DNA of 15,093 nucleotides from NCBI GenBank assembly GCA_017419325.1, contig JAFOLN010000253.1, positions 1 through 15,093 on the forward strand, given 5' to 3'. Under the pieces are notes generated by a model. It worked only from the letters and a program-made list of their open reading frames with translations. It was not told where the DNA came from and did no database searches. Origin of the DNA: Clostridia bacterium (GTDB lineage: Bacteria; Bacillota; Clostridia; Oscillospirales; RGIG577). The translations under genes were made by a program, and so were the position numbers. Shown here in pieces: positions 1-6,596 of this stretch. How positions within the stretch are numbered: the stretch's first letter is position 1; each line of letters begins with the position of its first letter.

Positions 1-1
1 C

Positions 2-817
2 GTTGATACAACATACACCGATACTAATGTGCGTGAAAAAAAGACTTATACATATACGGTTCGTTCATTTTCGGAAGATGTTTACAGCGAAGGATATAAT
101 AATACAGCTCGCTCAATTTATGTCCCGGCGCAAAACAATCCTATGAATGAAGTTTCTTATCCGCTAGACGGTGGCAATATCTATTTTGATAAGACGACAG
201 GCATGATAACCGGTGCAGACGAGGGCATAATTGTTGCAAATATACCCGAAAAGATTGACGGCATAAGTGTTAAAGCAATCGGTGAAAATGCATTTACAAA
301 TCAAAAGATGCTTATAACAGTGACTATGCCTAAAAGCATAACAAGTATCGCAAAAGGAGCATTTTGCTATTGTGAAGCAATTAGCAGCATAGATATGCCT
401 AAAAGCTTAACAAGTATATATAACGATGCGTTCTTGGGATGCAGCGGACTGGAGAATATATACTATTCCGGAACAGAAGAACAATGGAATCGTATATGGA
501 TAGGTGAGAATAATACGCCGCTTTCTGATGCCACAATTCAGTACAAGTATATGCGAGGATTCCGCACCGACCCCGCAACGGGCGAGACTGTCGCCTGCAA
601 GGTCGCAGACAACACCCTCACCGTATCGGGCGATGTGTCGGCGTCTTCTCCCGTATGCGTAGCGCTGTATAACGAAAACGGGCGCATCGTCTCCATAAAG
701 CTGATGGACGCTCCCGGTACGGCGGACGTTGGCACAGGCGTCACGGCGAAGCTTATCTGGGTCAACGCCGACGGTTTCACCGCAAAGAGCGAGAGCATGG
801 ATTTTGAACTAAGCTGA
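2..817 (+). CDS. Surface/secreted FN3 and BspA-like leucine-rich-repeat protein, 3' end (5' truncated by window)
   Basis: The frame is open from the window edge (base 2), so this is the last 271 residues of a longer protein; a GTG at base 29 falls inside an FN3 strand and is not a credible start. Visible parts in order: residues 1 to about 44 are the end of a fibronectin type III domain (TYTDTN...KTYTYTVRSF, the usual last strands). Residues about 57-175 are a BspA-like LRR_5 block with repeated IxAIGENAF / MPKSITSIAKGAF / MPKSLTSIYNDAF units of 23 residues, ending in the SGTEEQWN capping motif. Residues about 180-271 are a separate C-terminal domain with CVALYNENGRIVSI, like end modules seen in gut Firmicute surface proteins. 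The family is generally exported and takes part in cell-surface binding; the signal peptide and any anchor lie outside the window. The last domain is much richer in GC than the rest, which suggests a mosaic gene. Domain identity is clear from motifs; substrate is unknown. Confidence 0.85.
   Translation, partial: VDTTYTDTNVREKKTYTYTVRSFSEDVYSEGYNNTARSIYVPAQNNPMNEVSYPLDGGNIYFDKTTGMITGADEGIIVANIPEKIDGISVKAIGENAFTNQKMLITVTMPKSITSIAKGAFCYCEAISSIDMPKSLTSIYNDAFLGCSGLENIYYSGTEEQWNRIWIGENNTPLSDATIQYKYMRGFRTDPATGETVACKVADNTLTVSGDVSASSPVCVALYNENGRIVSIKLMDAPGTADVGTGVTAKLIWVNADGFTAKSESMDFELS
325..417 (+). repeat. Near-identical 24-nt direct repeats, 69-nt period, in LRR block
   Basis: Bases 325-348 and 394-417 are identical except for one position (A338 versus T407). 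The 69-nt offset equals 23 codons, the normal length of an LRR_5 unit. Both copies encode MPKS(I/L)TSI. The nucleotide-level identity points to fairly recent unit duplication or gene conversion. Confidence 0.85.
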
Positions 818-830
818 GTAACTCATCCCA

Positions 831-869
831 AACAAAAATCACAGCCGCAGGGCGAACGCCCTGCGGCTG
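831..869 (-). terminator. Rho-independent terminator for leftward transcription, between convergent genes
   Basis: Bases 842-853 and 858-869 form a perfect 12-bp GC-rich stem with a 4-base loop (854-857). Read on the minus strand the stem is followed by TGATTTTTGTTT, a U-rich tail, so it should end transcripts coming from the DUF378 gene. Read on the plus strand it begins 24 nt after the stop of the surface protein gene but is followed by CGTGGCTTTACG, so rightward termination would be weaker. It may serve both converging genes. Confidence 0.8.
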
Positions 870-1014
870 CGTGGCTTTACGCGCCGTGGACGGGCTTTCA
901 CGTCACTTTTACGCCACAAGCTATAATCTGCGCCTCACAGGCTGGTTTGCGCGCCGCAGGCGTGCCTTCAGCCGCCGCAGACCAAACTATAACCTAACGC
1001 CCCCGCGGCGCGTC
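870..1014. other. GC-rich intergenic stretch, no gene recognised
   Basis: This 145-nt stretch lies between the terminator hairpin and the stop codon of the DUF378 gene. A plus-strand open frame (871-1053) begins with GTG without a Shine-Dalgarno sequence, is rich in Arg, and runs antisense into the DUF378 gene, so I do not call it. The stretch contains several GC-rich short motifs (GCCGCAGG, GCCGCCGCAG), a short GCCT/AGGC hairpin near 932-942, and a 15-nt near-copy of the DUF378 3' end. If DUF378 transcripts end at 831-869, this is its 3' untranslated region. Confidence 0.6.
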
Positions 1015-1031
1015 CTACGCCCCGTGGACGG
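879..1031. repeat. 15-nt direct repeat flanking the intergenic stretch
   Basis: Bases 879-893 and 1017-1031 match at 14 of 15 positions (ACG[C/G]..CCGTGGACGG type; mismatch at base 5), 138 nt apart. The right copy encodes the last residues (VHGA) and stop of the DUF378 protein on the minus strand; the left copy is non-coding. It could be a remnant of a small duplication or chance in GC-rich DNA. Confidence 0.5.
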
Positions 1032-1221
1032 CCTTGCGACCGTCTCTGAATAAGAACGAGATTGACCAGAGGCCGGCGAGGCCCACGAGGGTGAATATCA
1101 CCCTTGCGGGGACGGAGAGCTGGCCGCCTGTTATGAAGCCCACCGGATCGAAGCCGAAAAGGCCTATGGCGCCCCAGTTGAGCGCGCCTATGATGACAAG
1201 TATCAGCGCAAGCTTATTCAT
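1015..1221 (-). CDS. DUF378 family small membrane protein
   Basis: 68 residues with ATG at 1221 and TAG at 1015. The protein is two hydrophobic helices, about residues 4-24 and 37-58, joined by a short loop. The first carries the DUF378 signature NWGxxGLFxFD (N15 to D25) and the second the VIFTLVGLAGL motif; both fit the family (PF04070), and the length is normal. Function is unknown for the family; it is predicted to sit in the cytoplasmic membrane, and nothing in the sequence shows a catalytic residue. A weak GGA Shine-Dalgarno element lies 9 nt before the ATG. The gene is on the same strand as the ATPase operon but begins just past its strong terminator (1238-1274), and I see no convincing promoter of its own, so expression may depend on read-through. 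A functional link to the ATPase is only a guess from position. Confidence 0.85.
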   Translation of the reverse strand: MNKLALILVIIGALNWGAIGLFGFDPVGFITGGQLSVPARVIFTLVGLAGLWSISFLFRDGRKAVHGA

Positions 1222-1237
1222 GATTTCACATCCATAT

Positions 1238-1274
1238 AAAAAACTTACGGCGTGTCCTCGGGGACACGCCGTAA
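1238..1274 (-). terminator. Strong Rho-independent terminator of the ATPase operon
   Basis: Bases 1245-1257 and 1262-1274 form a perfect 13-bp stem with a 4-base loop. On the minus strand it is followed directly by GTTTTTTATAT (six T in a row), the classical intrinsic terminator layout. It lies about 74 nt beyond the stop codon of atpD and only 17 nt before the DUF378 start codon, so it should separate the two transcription units or act as an attenuator for the second. Confidence 0.9.
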
Positions 1275-1310
1275 CGGTGCAAAGCGGGGCAAAGGCCCAG
1301 GACAGACCAA

Positions 1311-1340
1311 AACGGCGCGTCCCTTACGGGACACGCCGTT
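1311..1340 (-). terminator. Second hairpin after atpD, near-copy of the terminator
   Basis: Bases 1311-1323 and 1328-1340 pair over 13 positions with one mismatch-type pair (C1318 opposite A1333, which is G opposite U on the minus-strand RNA), loop TTAC. On the minus strand it begins 7 nt after the atpD stop and is followed by TTTTGGTC, a short U tract, so it may be a weaker first terminator or a 3'-end stabilising hairpin. The stem sequence (ACGGCG.GTCC / GGACACGCCGT) is nearly the same as that of the hairpin at 1245-1274. Confidence 0.65.
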
Positions 1341-1347
1341 AGTATTG

Positions 1348-1956
1348 TCACTGCTTTGTGTTTTTAATCACTTTCAGTCTGGAAAATTCTTCGCGTTCCT
1401 TTTCCTCAAGTGCATTCGTGATATCGTATATCACCTGCGTATAGCGGGGGATAATGATGTTCGACAGCGCGTTCGTGCGCTTCTGCACCTTTTTTACGTT
1501 GGTCGCAAGGCGGTATATGCTGTTTTCAATCTCGGCAAGCTTTAAAGTAAGCTCTTTTACCTTTCTGAACTTCATATACGCCTCGTCGAGCAGCGAGTTA
1601 CTGGAGGAAAGGCCGTAGTAGATGGCGGGAGACGGCTCCGTACTGCGAAGCGTGGGTATCTCAATGCCCATAACGCTTCTGTATTTGAGCTCCAGAGAGT
1701 CGTCCACGGGCACGGAAAGCGCGATCTCATGCGATACGCCGAGGGAAATGAACGCCACCTGCAGCGCGTGGTACGCCGCCGCGAAGGTATCGTCTATTTC
1801 CGACTGAATTGCCTTTGCATCATCGAAAAGCGACATCATTTCCTTGACCAAAACAACGCGCTTCTTGTCCATAAGCTCATAGCCTAACTGGGCAAGCTCA
1901 AGCGAGTGCTTCGCCTTCATGAGATTGCTTTTCGTTGGGAACAGGGACATATCCAT
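1348..1956 (-). CDS. atpD: V/A-type ATPase subunit D (central rotor shaft)
   Basis: 202 residues, usual length for the family. The N-terminus FPTKSNLMKAKHSLELAQLGYELMDKKRVVLVKEM is the typical subunit D opening, and the C-terminal part (IYRLATNVKKVQKRTNALSNIIIPRY) is the second long helix of the antiparallel coiled coil. In the complex this protein is the shaft that turns inside the A3B3 head, with subunit F attached, and transmits torque to subunit C and the K ring. ATG at 1956 overlaps the TAA of atpB by one base (TAATG), and AGGAG lies 9 nt upstream inside the end of atpB, so translation is probably coupled. A second in-frame ATG two codons later is possible. It is the last gene of the operon and is followed by two hairpins. 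Confidence 0.95.
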   Translation of the reverse strand: MDMSLFPTKSNLMKAKHSLELAQLGYELMDKKRVVLVKEMMSLFDDAKAIQSEIDDTFAAAYHALQVAFISLGVSHEIALSVPVDDSLELKYRSVMGIEIPTLRSTEPSPAIYYGLSSSNSLLDEAYMKFRKVKELTLKLAEIENSIYRLATNVKKVQKRTNALSNIIIPRYTQVIYDITNALEEKEREEFSRLKVIKNTKQ

Positions 1957-3368
1957 TACGCATCACTCCTGGGCTGTGTGGTGTTCTGCTTCTTATAGTA
2001 CTTTGCAAGCAGCTCCTTATCGATACGGTCAAGCTCGCTCTCGGGCAGGAGGGATAATAAATCCCAGCCTAAATCGAGGGAGTATTCGGTAGTGCGGTTC
2101 TCGTTTATACCCTGGGTTACGAAGCGCTCCTCAAACTGGCGGCCGAACTCGAGATATTTCTTATCGTTCTCGGAAAGCTCGTCGGCGCCGATAACGGACG
2201 CAAGCGAACGGGCATCCATAACCTTTGCGTACGCGGAGAAGAGCTGGTTCGACAGGGGAGGATGGTCCTCGCGGGTGAAGCCCTCACCGATACCGTCCTT
2301 CATCAGACGCGAAAGCGACGGAAGCACGGAGATGGGCGGATATATACCCGACTGGTCGAGCGTTCTGTCAAGAACTATCTGACCCTCCGTGATGTATCCA
2401 GTAAGGTCGGGAACCGGATGGGTTATATCGTCGTTGGGCATCGTAAGAATCGGGATCTGGGTGATGGAGCCCTTGGAGCCCTGAATAATGCCCGCTCTCT
2501 CATAAAGCGTTGCAAGGTTCGAGTAGAGGTAGCCGGGGTAGCCCTTACGACCGGGAATCTCGCCCTTGGAGGAGGAGAACTCACGCAGAGCCTCCGCGTA
2601 GGAGGTCATGTCGGTCATGATAACGAGTATCTGCATACCGAGGTCGAACGCAAGGTATTCCGCTGCGGTGAGCGCGCAGAGCGGGGTAAGTATACGCTCA
2701 ACTATCGGGTCGTTCGAGAGGTTAAGGAACATGGAAACTCGCTCAAGAACGCCGCTTTCTTCGAAGCTTCTTCTGAAGTAGTCGGCAACGTCGTTCTTAA
2801 CGCCCATTGCGGCGAACACGATTGCGAAGTCCTCGTTCGATTCCTCGCCGGAGCCCATTATCTGAGCCTGCTTAACTATCTGAACGGCCAGCTGGTCGTG
2901 GGGCATACCTGCGCCGGAGAATATGGGCAGCTTCTGTCCGCGAATGATGGTGGACAGCGCGTCTATCGTCGAAATACCGCTTCTTATATAGTTACGGGGA
3001 TAGGTGCGGGCTGCCGGGTTTATAGGCTTGCCGTTTACGTCGACGCGCTTCTCGGCGAATATCTCTCCGAGGCCGTCTATCGGGCGGCCCGCGCCGTCGA
3101 ATACGCGGCCGAGCAGCTCACGCGATACGGGCATCTCCATGGGCTTGCCCGTGAAGTGCGCGCGGGTGTTTTTTCTTGAAAGGCCGCTCGTTCCCTCGAA
3201 CACCTGAACGATCGCCTTGTCGCCGTACATCTGAACGATACGTCCCATGCGCTTCTCGCCGCCGTCAACGGCGATCTCGACCATTTCTTCAAACGATGCG
3301 CCCTTTACGTTGTCAATAGCAATAAGCGGACCGTTAATTTCACTAAGTCCTAAATATTCAATGTTCAT
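1956..3368 (-). CDS. atpB: V/A-type ATPase subunit B (non-catalytic head subunit)
   Basis: 470 residues, normal length. It shows the three-part layout of ATPase alpha/beta-type subunits: N-terminal barrel (1-75), nucleotide-binding core, and C-terminal helical bundle. The P-loop position holds the degenerate SGAGMPHDQLA (151-161) in place of GxxGxGKT, which marks it as subunit B and not A. ILVIMTDMTSYAEALREF (247-264), GYPGYLYSNLATLYERAG (276-293) and PSLSRLMKDGIGEG (350-363) are all intact; R354 in the last motif is at the place of the arginine finger that completes the catalytic site of subunit A. The start ATG at 3368 overlaps the atpA stop as ATGA, with AGGAG 11 nt upstream inside atpA, typical of coupled translation of the paired head subunits. 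Confidence 0.97.
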   Translation of the reverse strand: MNIEYLGLSEINGPLIAIDNVKGASFEEMVEIAVDGGEKRMGRIVQMYGDKAIVQVFEGTSGLSRKNTRAHFTGKPMEMPVSRELLGRVFDGAGRPIDGLGEIFAEKRVDVNGKPINPAARTYPRNYIRSGISTIDALSTIIRGQKLPIFSGAGMPHDQLAVQIVKQAQIMGSGEESNEDFAIVFAAMGVKNDVADYFRRSFEESGVLERVSMFLNLSNDPIVERILTPLCALTAAEYLAFDLGMQILVIMTDMTSYAEALREFSSSKGEIPGRKGYPGYLYSNLATLYERAGIIQGSKGSITQIPILTMPNDDITHPVPDLTGYITEGQIVLDRTLDQSGIYPPISVLPSLSRLMKDGIGEGFTREDHPPLSNQLFSAYAKVMDARSLASVIGADELSENDKKYLEFGRQFEERFVTQGINENRTTEYSLDLGWDLLSLLPESELDRIDKELLAKYYKKQNTTQPRSDA

Positions 3369-5143
3369 ATGTTCGCATACTCCTTTTTCGTCTTTTCTAC
3401 GAACTCGTCGATCTGCGTCTTATAGCCGTCGATAAGCTCGATCTGATCGTTCGGTACATCGTATTTGATTTTAATAAGACTTTCAAAGAGTCCTGAACCG
3501 AGGATGACGGACATGGGAACGCTCATGCCGACAAGCTCGAGCGCCGCATTGTAAAGGTAAACGATTATCTCCATCATCTTATACTGCTTTTCAAGGGGAA
3601 CGTATGTATCGCTTGCGTGGAACGCGTTCTGCTGAAGGAAGCCGACTCTTATAACTCTGGCTATCTCTATGATAAGCTTCTGGTCGTCGGGCAGGAAGTC
3701 GCCGCCGATGAGCTTAACTATTTCCATAAGTCTGCTCTCTTCCTGAAGCAGCGCCATGAGGCGGGTGCGGTAGGAAGCGAACTTTTCGTTTACCTTTTCG
3801 GAGAACCAGGGTGCCAGGTCGGTGAAATACTCGCTGTAGCTTTGCAGCCAGTTTATGGACGGATAGTGACGGGCATACGCAAGCTGCTTGTCAAGCGCCC
3901 AGAAGCAGCGGGTAAATCTCTGCGTGTTCTGCGTTACAGGCTCGGAGAAGTCGCCGCCCTGCGGGGATACGGCGCCGATGATGGATACGGAGCCGTCCAT
4001 GCCGGAAAGCGCGTGAACGAAGCCTGCGCGCTCATAGAACGCTGCCAGACGCGAGGGAAGGTATGCGGGATAGCCTTCCTCGGCGGGCATTTCCTCAAGT
4101 CGGCCGGATATCTCACGGAGAGCCTCGGCCCAACGGGAGGTGGAGTCCGCCATGATTGCAACGTGGTAGCCCATGTCGCGGTAGAACTCGCCAAGCGTAA
4201 TGCCCGTGTATATGGACGCCTCACGCGCCGCAACAGGCATGTTCGACGTGTTTGCTATAAGCACGGTACGGTTCGTGAGCTTTTCATTAGACTTCGGGTC
4301 GATAAGCTCGGAGAACTCGTCGAGAACCTGCGTCATCTCGTTTCCGCGCTCGCCGCAGCCGACGTATACGATAATGTCGGCGTCGCACCACTTTGCGAGC
4401 TGGTGCTGAGTCATCGTCTTGCCCGTACCGAAACCGCCGGGGATAGCGGCGCAGCCGCCCTTGGCGATGGGGAAGAGGGTATCGATAACTCGCTGGCCCG
4501 TGATAAGCGGGGTGTCGATGGGTATGCGCTTCTCAAACGGGCGCGGGATTCTTATGGGCCACTCCTGCCACATGGGAATGGCAACTATGTCTCCCGAGGG
4601 AGTCTTTACCTTGATTATTTCCGTATCAACGTTGTACTGACCGTTCGGGACGACATCAACTACCTCGCCCTCTATGCCGTTGGGCACCATGCAGCGGTGC
4701 TCAATGAGCGGAGTCTCGGGGCAAGTGCAGAAGATATCGCCGCTTTTGACTTTCTGGCCCTTTTCTACCTTGACGGTAACGTCGAAGAGACGTTCGTGGT
4801 CAAGGGCGTCGATGTTTATACCGCGGTCAATGAAAGCGCCCGACTCCTCCTTGATACGCAGGAGAGGACGGAGTATGCCGTCGAAAATGTTCGATACTAT
4901 GCCGGGGCCGAGCTTAAGGGACATGGAGCGTCCCGTGGTGGTAACGGGCTCGCCGGGACGAATTCCCGTGGTGGACTCGTAAACCTGGATTATCGAGTAA
5001 TCGTCGCCGATACCGATAACCTCGCCGATGAGGTTTTCGTTTCCGACATAGACCATTTCGGACATTTTAAGGACATCGTTGCTTTCAACGGTAACAACAG
5101 GGCCGTTTATACCGTAAATCTTTACTGATGTTTCATTAGACAT
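3365..5143 (-). CDS. atpA: V/A-type ATPase catalytic subunit A
   Basis: 592 residues, normal length for a bacterial subunit A without an intein. Motifs: Walker A GGFGTGKT (236-243), the catalytic-glutamate segment GCGERGNEM (E265), Walker B VAIMAD (328-333) followed by STSRWAEALREISGRLEEMPAEEGYPAY split here as STSRWAEALREI and GRLEEMPAEEGYPAY. The roughly 80-residue non-homologous insertion between the barrel and the core (about 115-200, with VKSGDIFCTCPET and GIEGEVVDV) separates subunit A from F-type beta. It hydrolyses or makes ATP at the A/B interfaces, in the cytoplasmic head. ATG at 5143 has AGGTG 8 nt upstream; a 34-nt gap separates it from atpE, the largest gap inside the operon. All key residues are present, so the enzyme should be active; direction (ATP-driven pump or synthase) cannot be read from the sequence. 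Confidence 0.98.
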   Translation of the reverse strand: MSNETSVKIYGINGPVVTVESNDVLKMSEMVYVGNENLIGEVIGIGDDYSIIQVYESTTGIRPGEPVTTTGRSMSLKLGPGIVSNIFDGILRPLLRIKEESGAFIDRGINIDALDHERLFDVTVKVEKGQKVKSGDIFCTCPETPLIEHRCMVPNGIEGEVVDVVPNGQYNVDTEIIKVKTPSGDIVAIPMWQEWPIRIPRPFEKRIPIDTPLITGQRVIDTLFPIAKGGCAAIPGGFGTGKTMTQHQLAKWCDADIIVYVGCGERGNEMTQVLDEFSELIDPKSNEKLTNRTVLIANTSNMPVAAREASIYTGITLGEFYRDMGYHVAIMADSTSRWAEALREISGRLEEMPAEEGYPAYLPSRLAAFYERAGFVHALSGMDGSVSIIGAVSPQGGDFSEPVTQNTQRFTRCFWALDKQLAYARHYPSINWLQSYSEYFTDLAPWFSEKVNEKFASYRTRLMALLQEESRLMEIVKLIGGDFLPDDQKLIIEIARVIRVGFLQQNAFHASDTYVPLEKQYKMMEIIVYLYNAALELVGMSVPMSVILGSGLFESLIKIKYDVPNDQIELIDGYKTQIDEFVEKTKKEYANI

Positions 5144-5177
5144 AATTATACACCTGCTTTATCTTATTGGCCTCAGA

Positions 5178-5798
5178 TCAGCCGAAATACAAGCCGCTCG
5201 TCTTGACGAAATCGCTCTGAGCCTCAATGAGCTTTTTGTCAAAGGTTTCGTCAACGACTATCTGCTTTTCGAGGGAGGCTATCATAAAGCCTCCGTTTTC
5301 AACGGCGCCCGAAAGCTTGATTTCCGCGCCGTCGCCCCATGCGGCCTTAACTTCGTCCGCCAGAGCTTTGTCATCGGGACGTAAGGTTATAGTAACGTTT
5401 CCTGCGCCCATGTCGGCCTTGGCCGCCTTTACGCGCTCGATAACGTAGGCTTTGTACTCTTCGCTCTTCGTATATTCGGAAAGCTTTGTTCTTACGGCGT
5501 CGAAAACGGAGTTTATAACGTCCTCGCGCTTCGTAAGGAGCATGCGCCTGCCGTCAAAATTTACCTTGGAGAGCGTTTGCTTGTATCTCGCGTCGAGCTT
5601 CTCCTGCTCCTCAAAGAGGTATGTGGAGATCTCGCGCTCGATCTTGTCACGCTCCTGGGCTATTTTTTCATCTGTCAGAGCCTTTGTTTGCGCTAAGATC
5701 TCGTCGCGGCGCTTTTCGGCCTCGGCGCGAACGGTTTCGATAAAACGCTCAAGCTTTGCGTTACCGCTGCCGGTGCGGGCAATGTTTTCTTCGCTCAT
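5178..5798 (-). CDS. atpE: V/A-type ATPase subunit E (peripheral stalk)
   Basis: 206 residues, close to the usual 185-210. The first 100 residues are charged and rich in Ala, Glu and Lys (KLERFIETVRAEAEKRRDEI, KALTDEKIAQERDKIEREI), a right-handed coiled-coil stalk helix. The C-terminal part holds the globular domain with ENGGFMIAS and VDETFDKKL, the family hallmark. It pairs with subunit H/G to form the stator stalks that hold the A3B3 head against rotation and link it to subunit I. ATG at 5798 is 11 nt after the atpF stop; the TGA of atpF is part of the Shine-Dalgarno stretch TGAGGTGA, so the two are likely co-translated. Confidence 0.93.
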   Translation of the reverse strand: MSEENIARTGSGNAKLERFIETVRAEAEKRRDEILAQTKALTDEKIAQERDKIEREISTYLFEEQEKLDARYKQTLSKVNFDGRRMLLTKREDVINSVFDAVRTKLSEYTKSEEYKAYVIERVKAAKADMGAGNVTITLRPDDKALADEVKAAWGDGAEIKLSGAVENGGFMIASLEKQIVVDETFDKKLIEAQSDFVKTSGLYFG

Positions 5799-5809
5799 TT
5801 ATCTTCACC

Positions 5810-6118
5810 TCAAATCTTTAGTCCGACCGCATCTTTAACATACGATGTTATAGAATCGCTTAAGCTTCCGCGACCGTGTCTGTCAGGAATAACAACAATC
5901 AAAGGCTGTTTGTAATTAAGCTTAATGTTTATAAGCTTTTCCTTGCACATATTGTTTACCGTGTCGGTAAGAAGTATCACGGCGATGTCGGGATCGCGCG
6001 TGAGCGCGTCTATCCTTTTTGAAAGGGTGTCGGCGTCATTTACTATCTCGCCCTCTATACCGACAAGACGCATACCCGTAAGGGTATCGATGTTATCGCT
6101 TAAAAGGTAGTAACGCAT
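5810..6118 (-). CDS. atpF: V/A-type ATPase subunit F (rotor shaft partner of D)
   Basis: 102 residues, normal length. The Rossmann-like N-terminal half (YYLLSDNIDTLTGMRLVGI, then DPDIAVILLTDTV) and the C-terminal LIVVIPDRHG followed by SDSITSYVKDAVGLKI match the family. The subunit binds the side of the D shaft and helps rotation and regulation of the head. ATG at 6118 has an excellent AAGGAGG 5 nt upstream, located in the 21-nt gap after atpK. Its place before atpE instead of after subunit C is unusual compared with Thermus and Enterococcus operons. Confidence 0.93.
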   Translation of the reverse strand: MRYYLLSDNIDTLTGMRLVGIEGEIVNDADTLSKRIDALTRDPDIAVILLTDTVNNMCKEKLINIKLNYKQPLIVVIPDRHGRGSLSDSITSYVKDAVGLKI

Positions 6119-6139
6119 AACAGCCTCCTTAGGGACAGA

Positions 6140-6580
6140 TCAAAGCGGGATCTTGTTGATGATCTGGATTGCGATAAGAAGACCGTAGATTGCAATACCT
6201 TCACCGAGTGCAACGAAGATAAGCGCGCGGCCCATGATGCTGGAGTTCTCGGTCATTGCGCTGATTGCGGTGGATGCGGAGCTTGCAACCGCGATGCCTG
6301 CGCCTACGCACGCGAGGCCGACTGCGAGGCCTGCGCCGATGAATGCGTTGCCGCTTGCTGCGATGAGAGCCGCTACTTCAGCGCCGCCTGCTGCCGCGCC
6401 TGCTGCCAGTGCCATGTTTCCGAAGGGGCCTGCTACTGCGAGAGCGCAGATTGCAAGAATTGCCGCTACGTTGAATACCATTGCGTATTTTGCTTTCTTA
6501 CCGGTTAAAATGCGCTTGCCTATAAGGATGGCAGGCATAACTATTATTGCTGCTACGACTAATAAAAGAATGTACTCCAT
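6140..6580 (-). CDS. atpK: V/A-type ATPase subunit K (membrane rotor ring, c-type subunit)
   Basis: 146 residues, very hydrophobic, rich in Ala and Gly, with four predicted helices: about 3-23, 33-54, 78-108 and 116-141. The ion-carrying carboxylate is E127 in ALGEGIAIYG in the last helix. The third helix has the Gly-rich pattern GAGLAVGLACVGAGIAVASS that packs the ring. No corresponding acidic residue lies within the first helical pair (E68 is in the linker), so one ion per four helices is expected, as in Enterococcus NtpK. The residue after E127 is Gly, not the Thr/Ser seen next to the carboxylate in well-studied sodium-binding rotors; ion choice stays open. ATG at 6580 has TAGGAGG about 9 nt upstream, overlapping the stop of the subunit I gene. 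Confidence 0.95.
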   Translation of the reverse strand: MEYILLLVVAAIIVMPAILIGKRILTGKKAKYAMVFNVAAILAICALAVAGPFGNMALAAGAAAGGAEVAALIAASGNAFIGAGLAVGLACVGAGIAVASSASTAISAMTENSSIMGRALIFVALGEGIAIYGLLIAIQIINKIPL

Positions 6581-6596
6581 GATAAAATTCCTCCTA

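Noticed and set aside
29..817. GTG at 29 as the start of the surface protein
   Set aside because: The frame is open to the window edge and the GTG lies within an FN3 strand; no Shine-Dalgarno sequence precedes it.
871..1053. Small plus-strand open frame of 60 codons
   Set aside because: It has no ribosome binding site, an Arg-rich biased product, and runs antisense into the DUF378 gene; it is explained by high GC content.
3617..5128. 503-codon open frame antisense to atpA
   Set aside because: It is the complement of a strongly conserved gene, arises from codon bias, and has no recognisable domain. The same applies to long antisense frames at 2262-3179 and 7236-8309.
3365..5143. Intein in the ATPase catalytic subunit
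   Set aside because: Subunit A is a common intein site, but this protein has normal length and an unbroken P-loop region.
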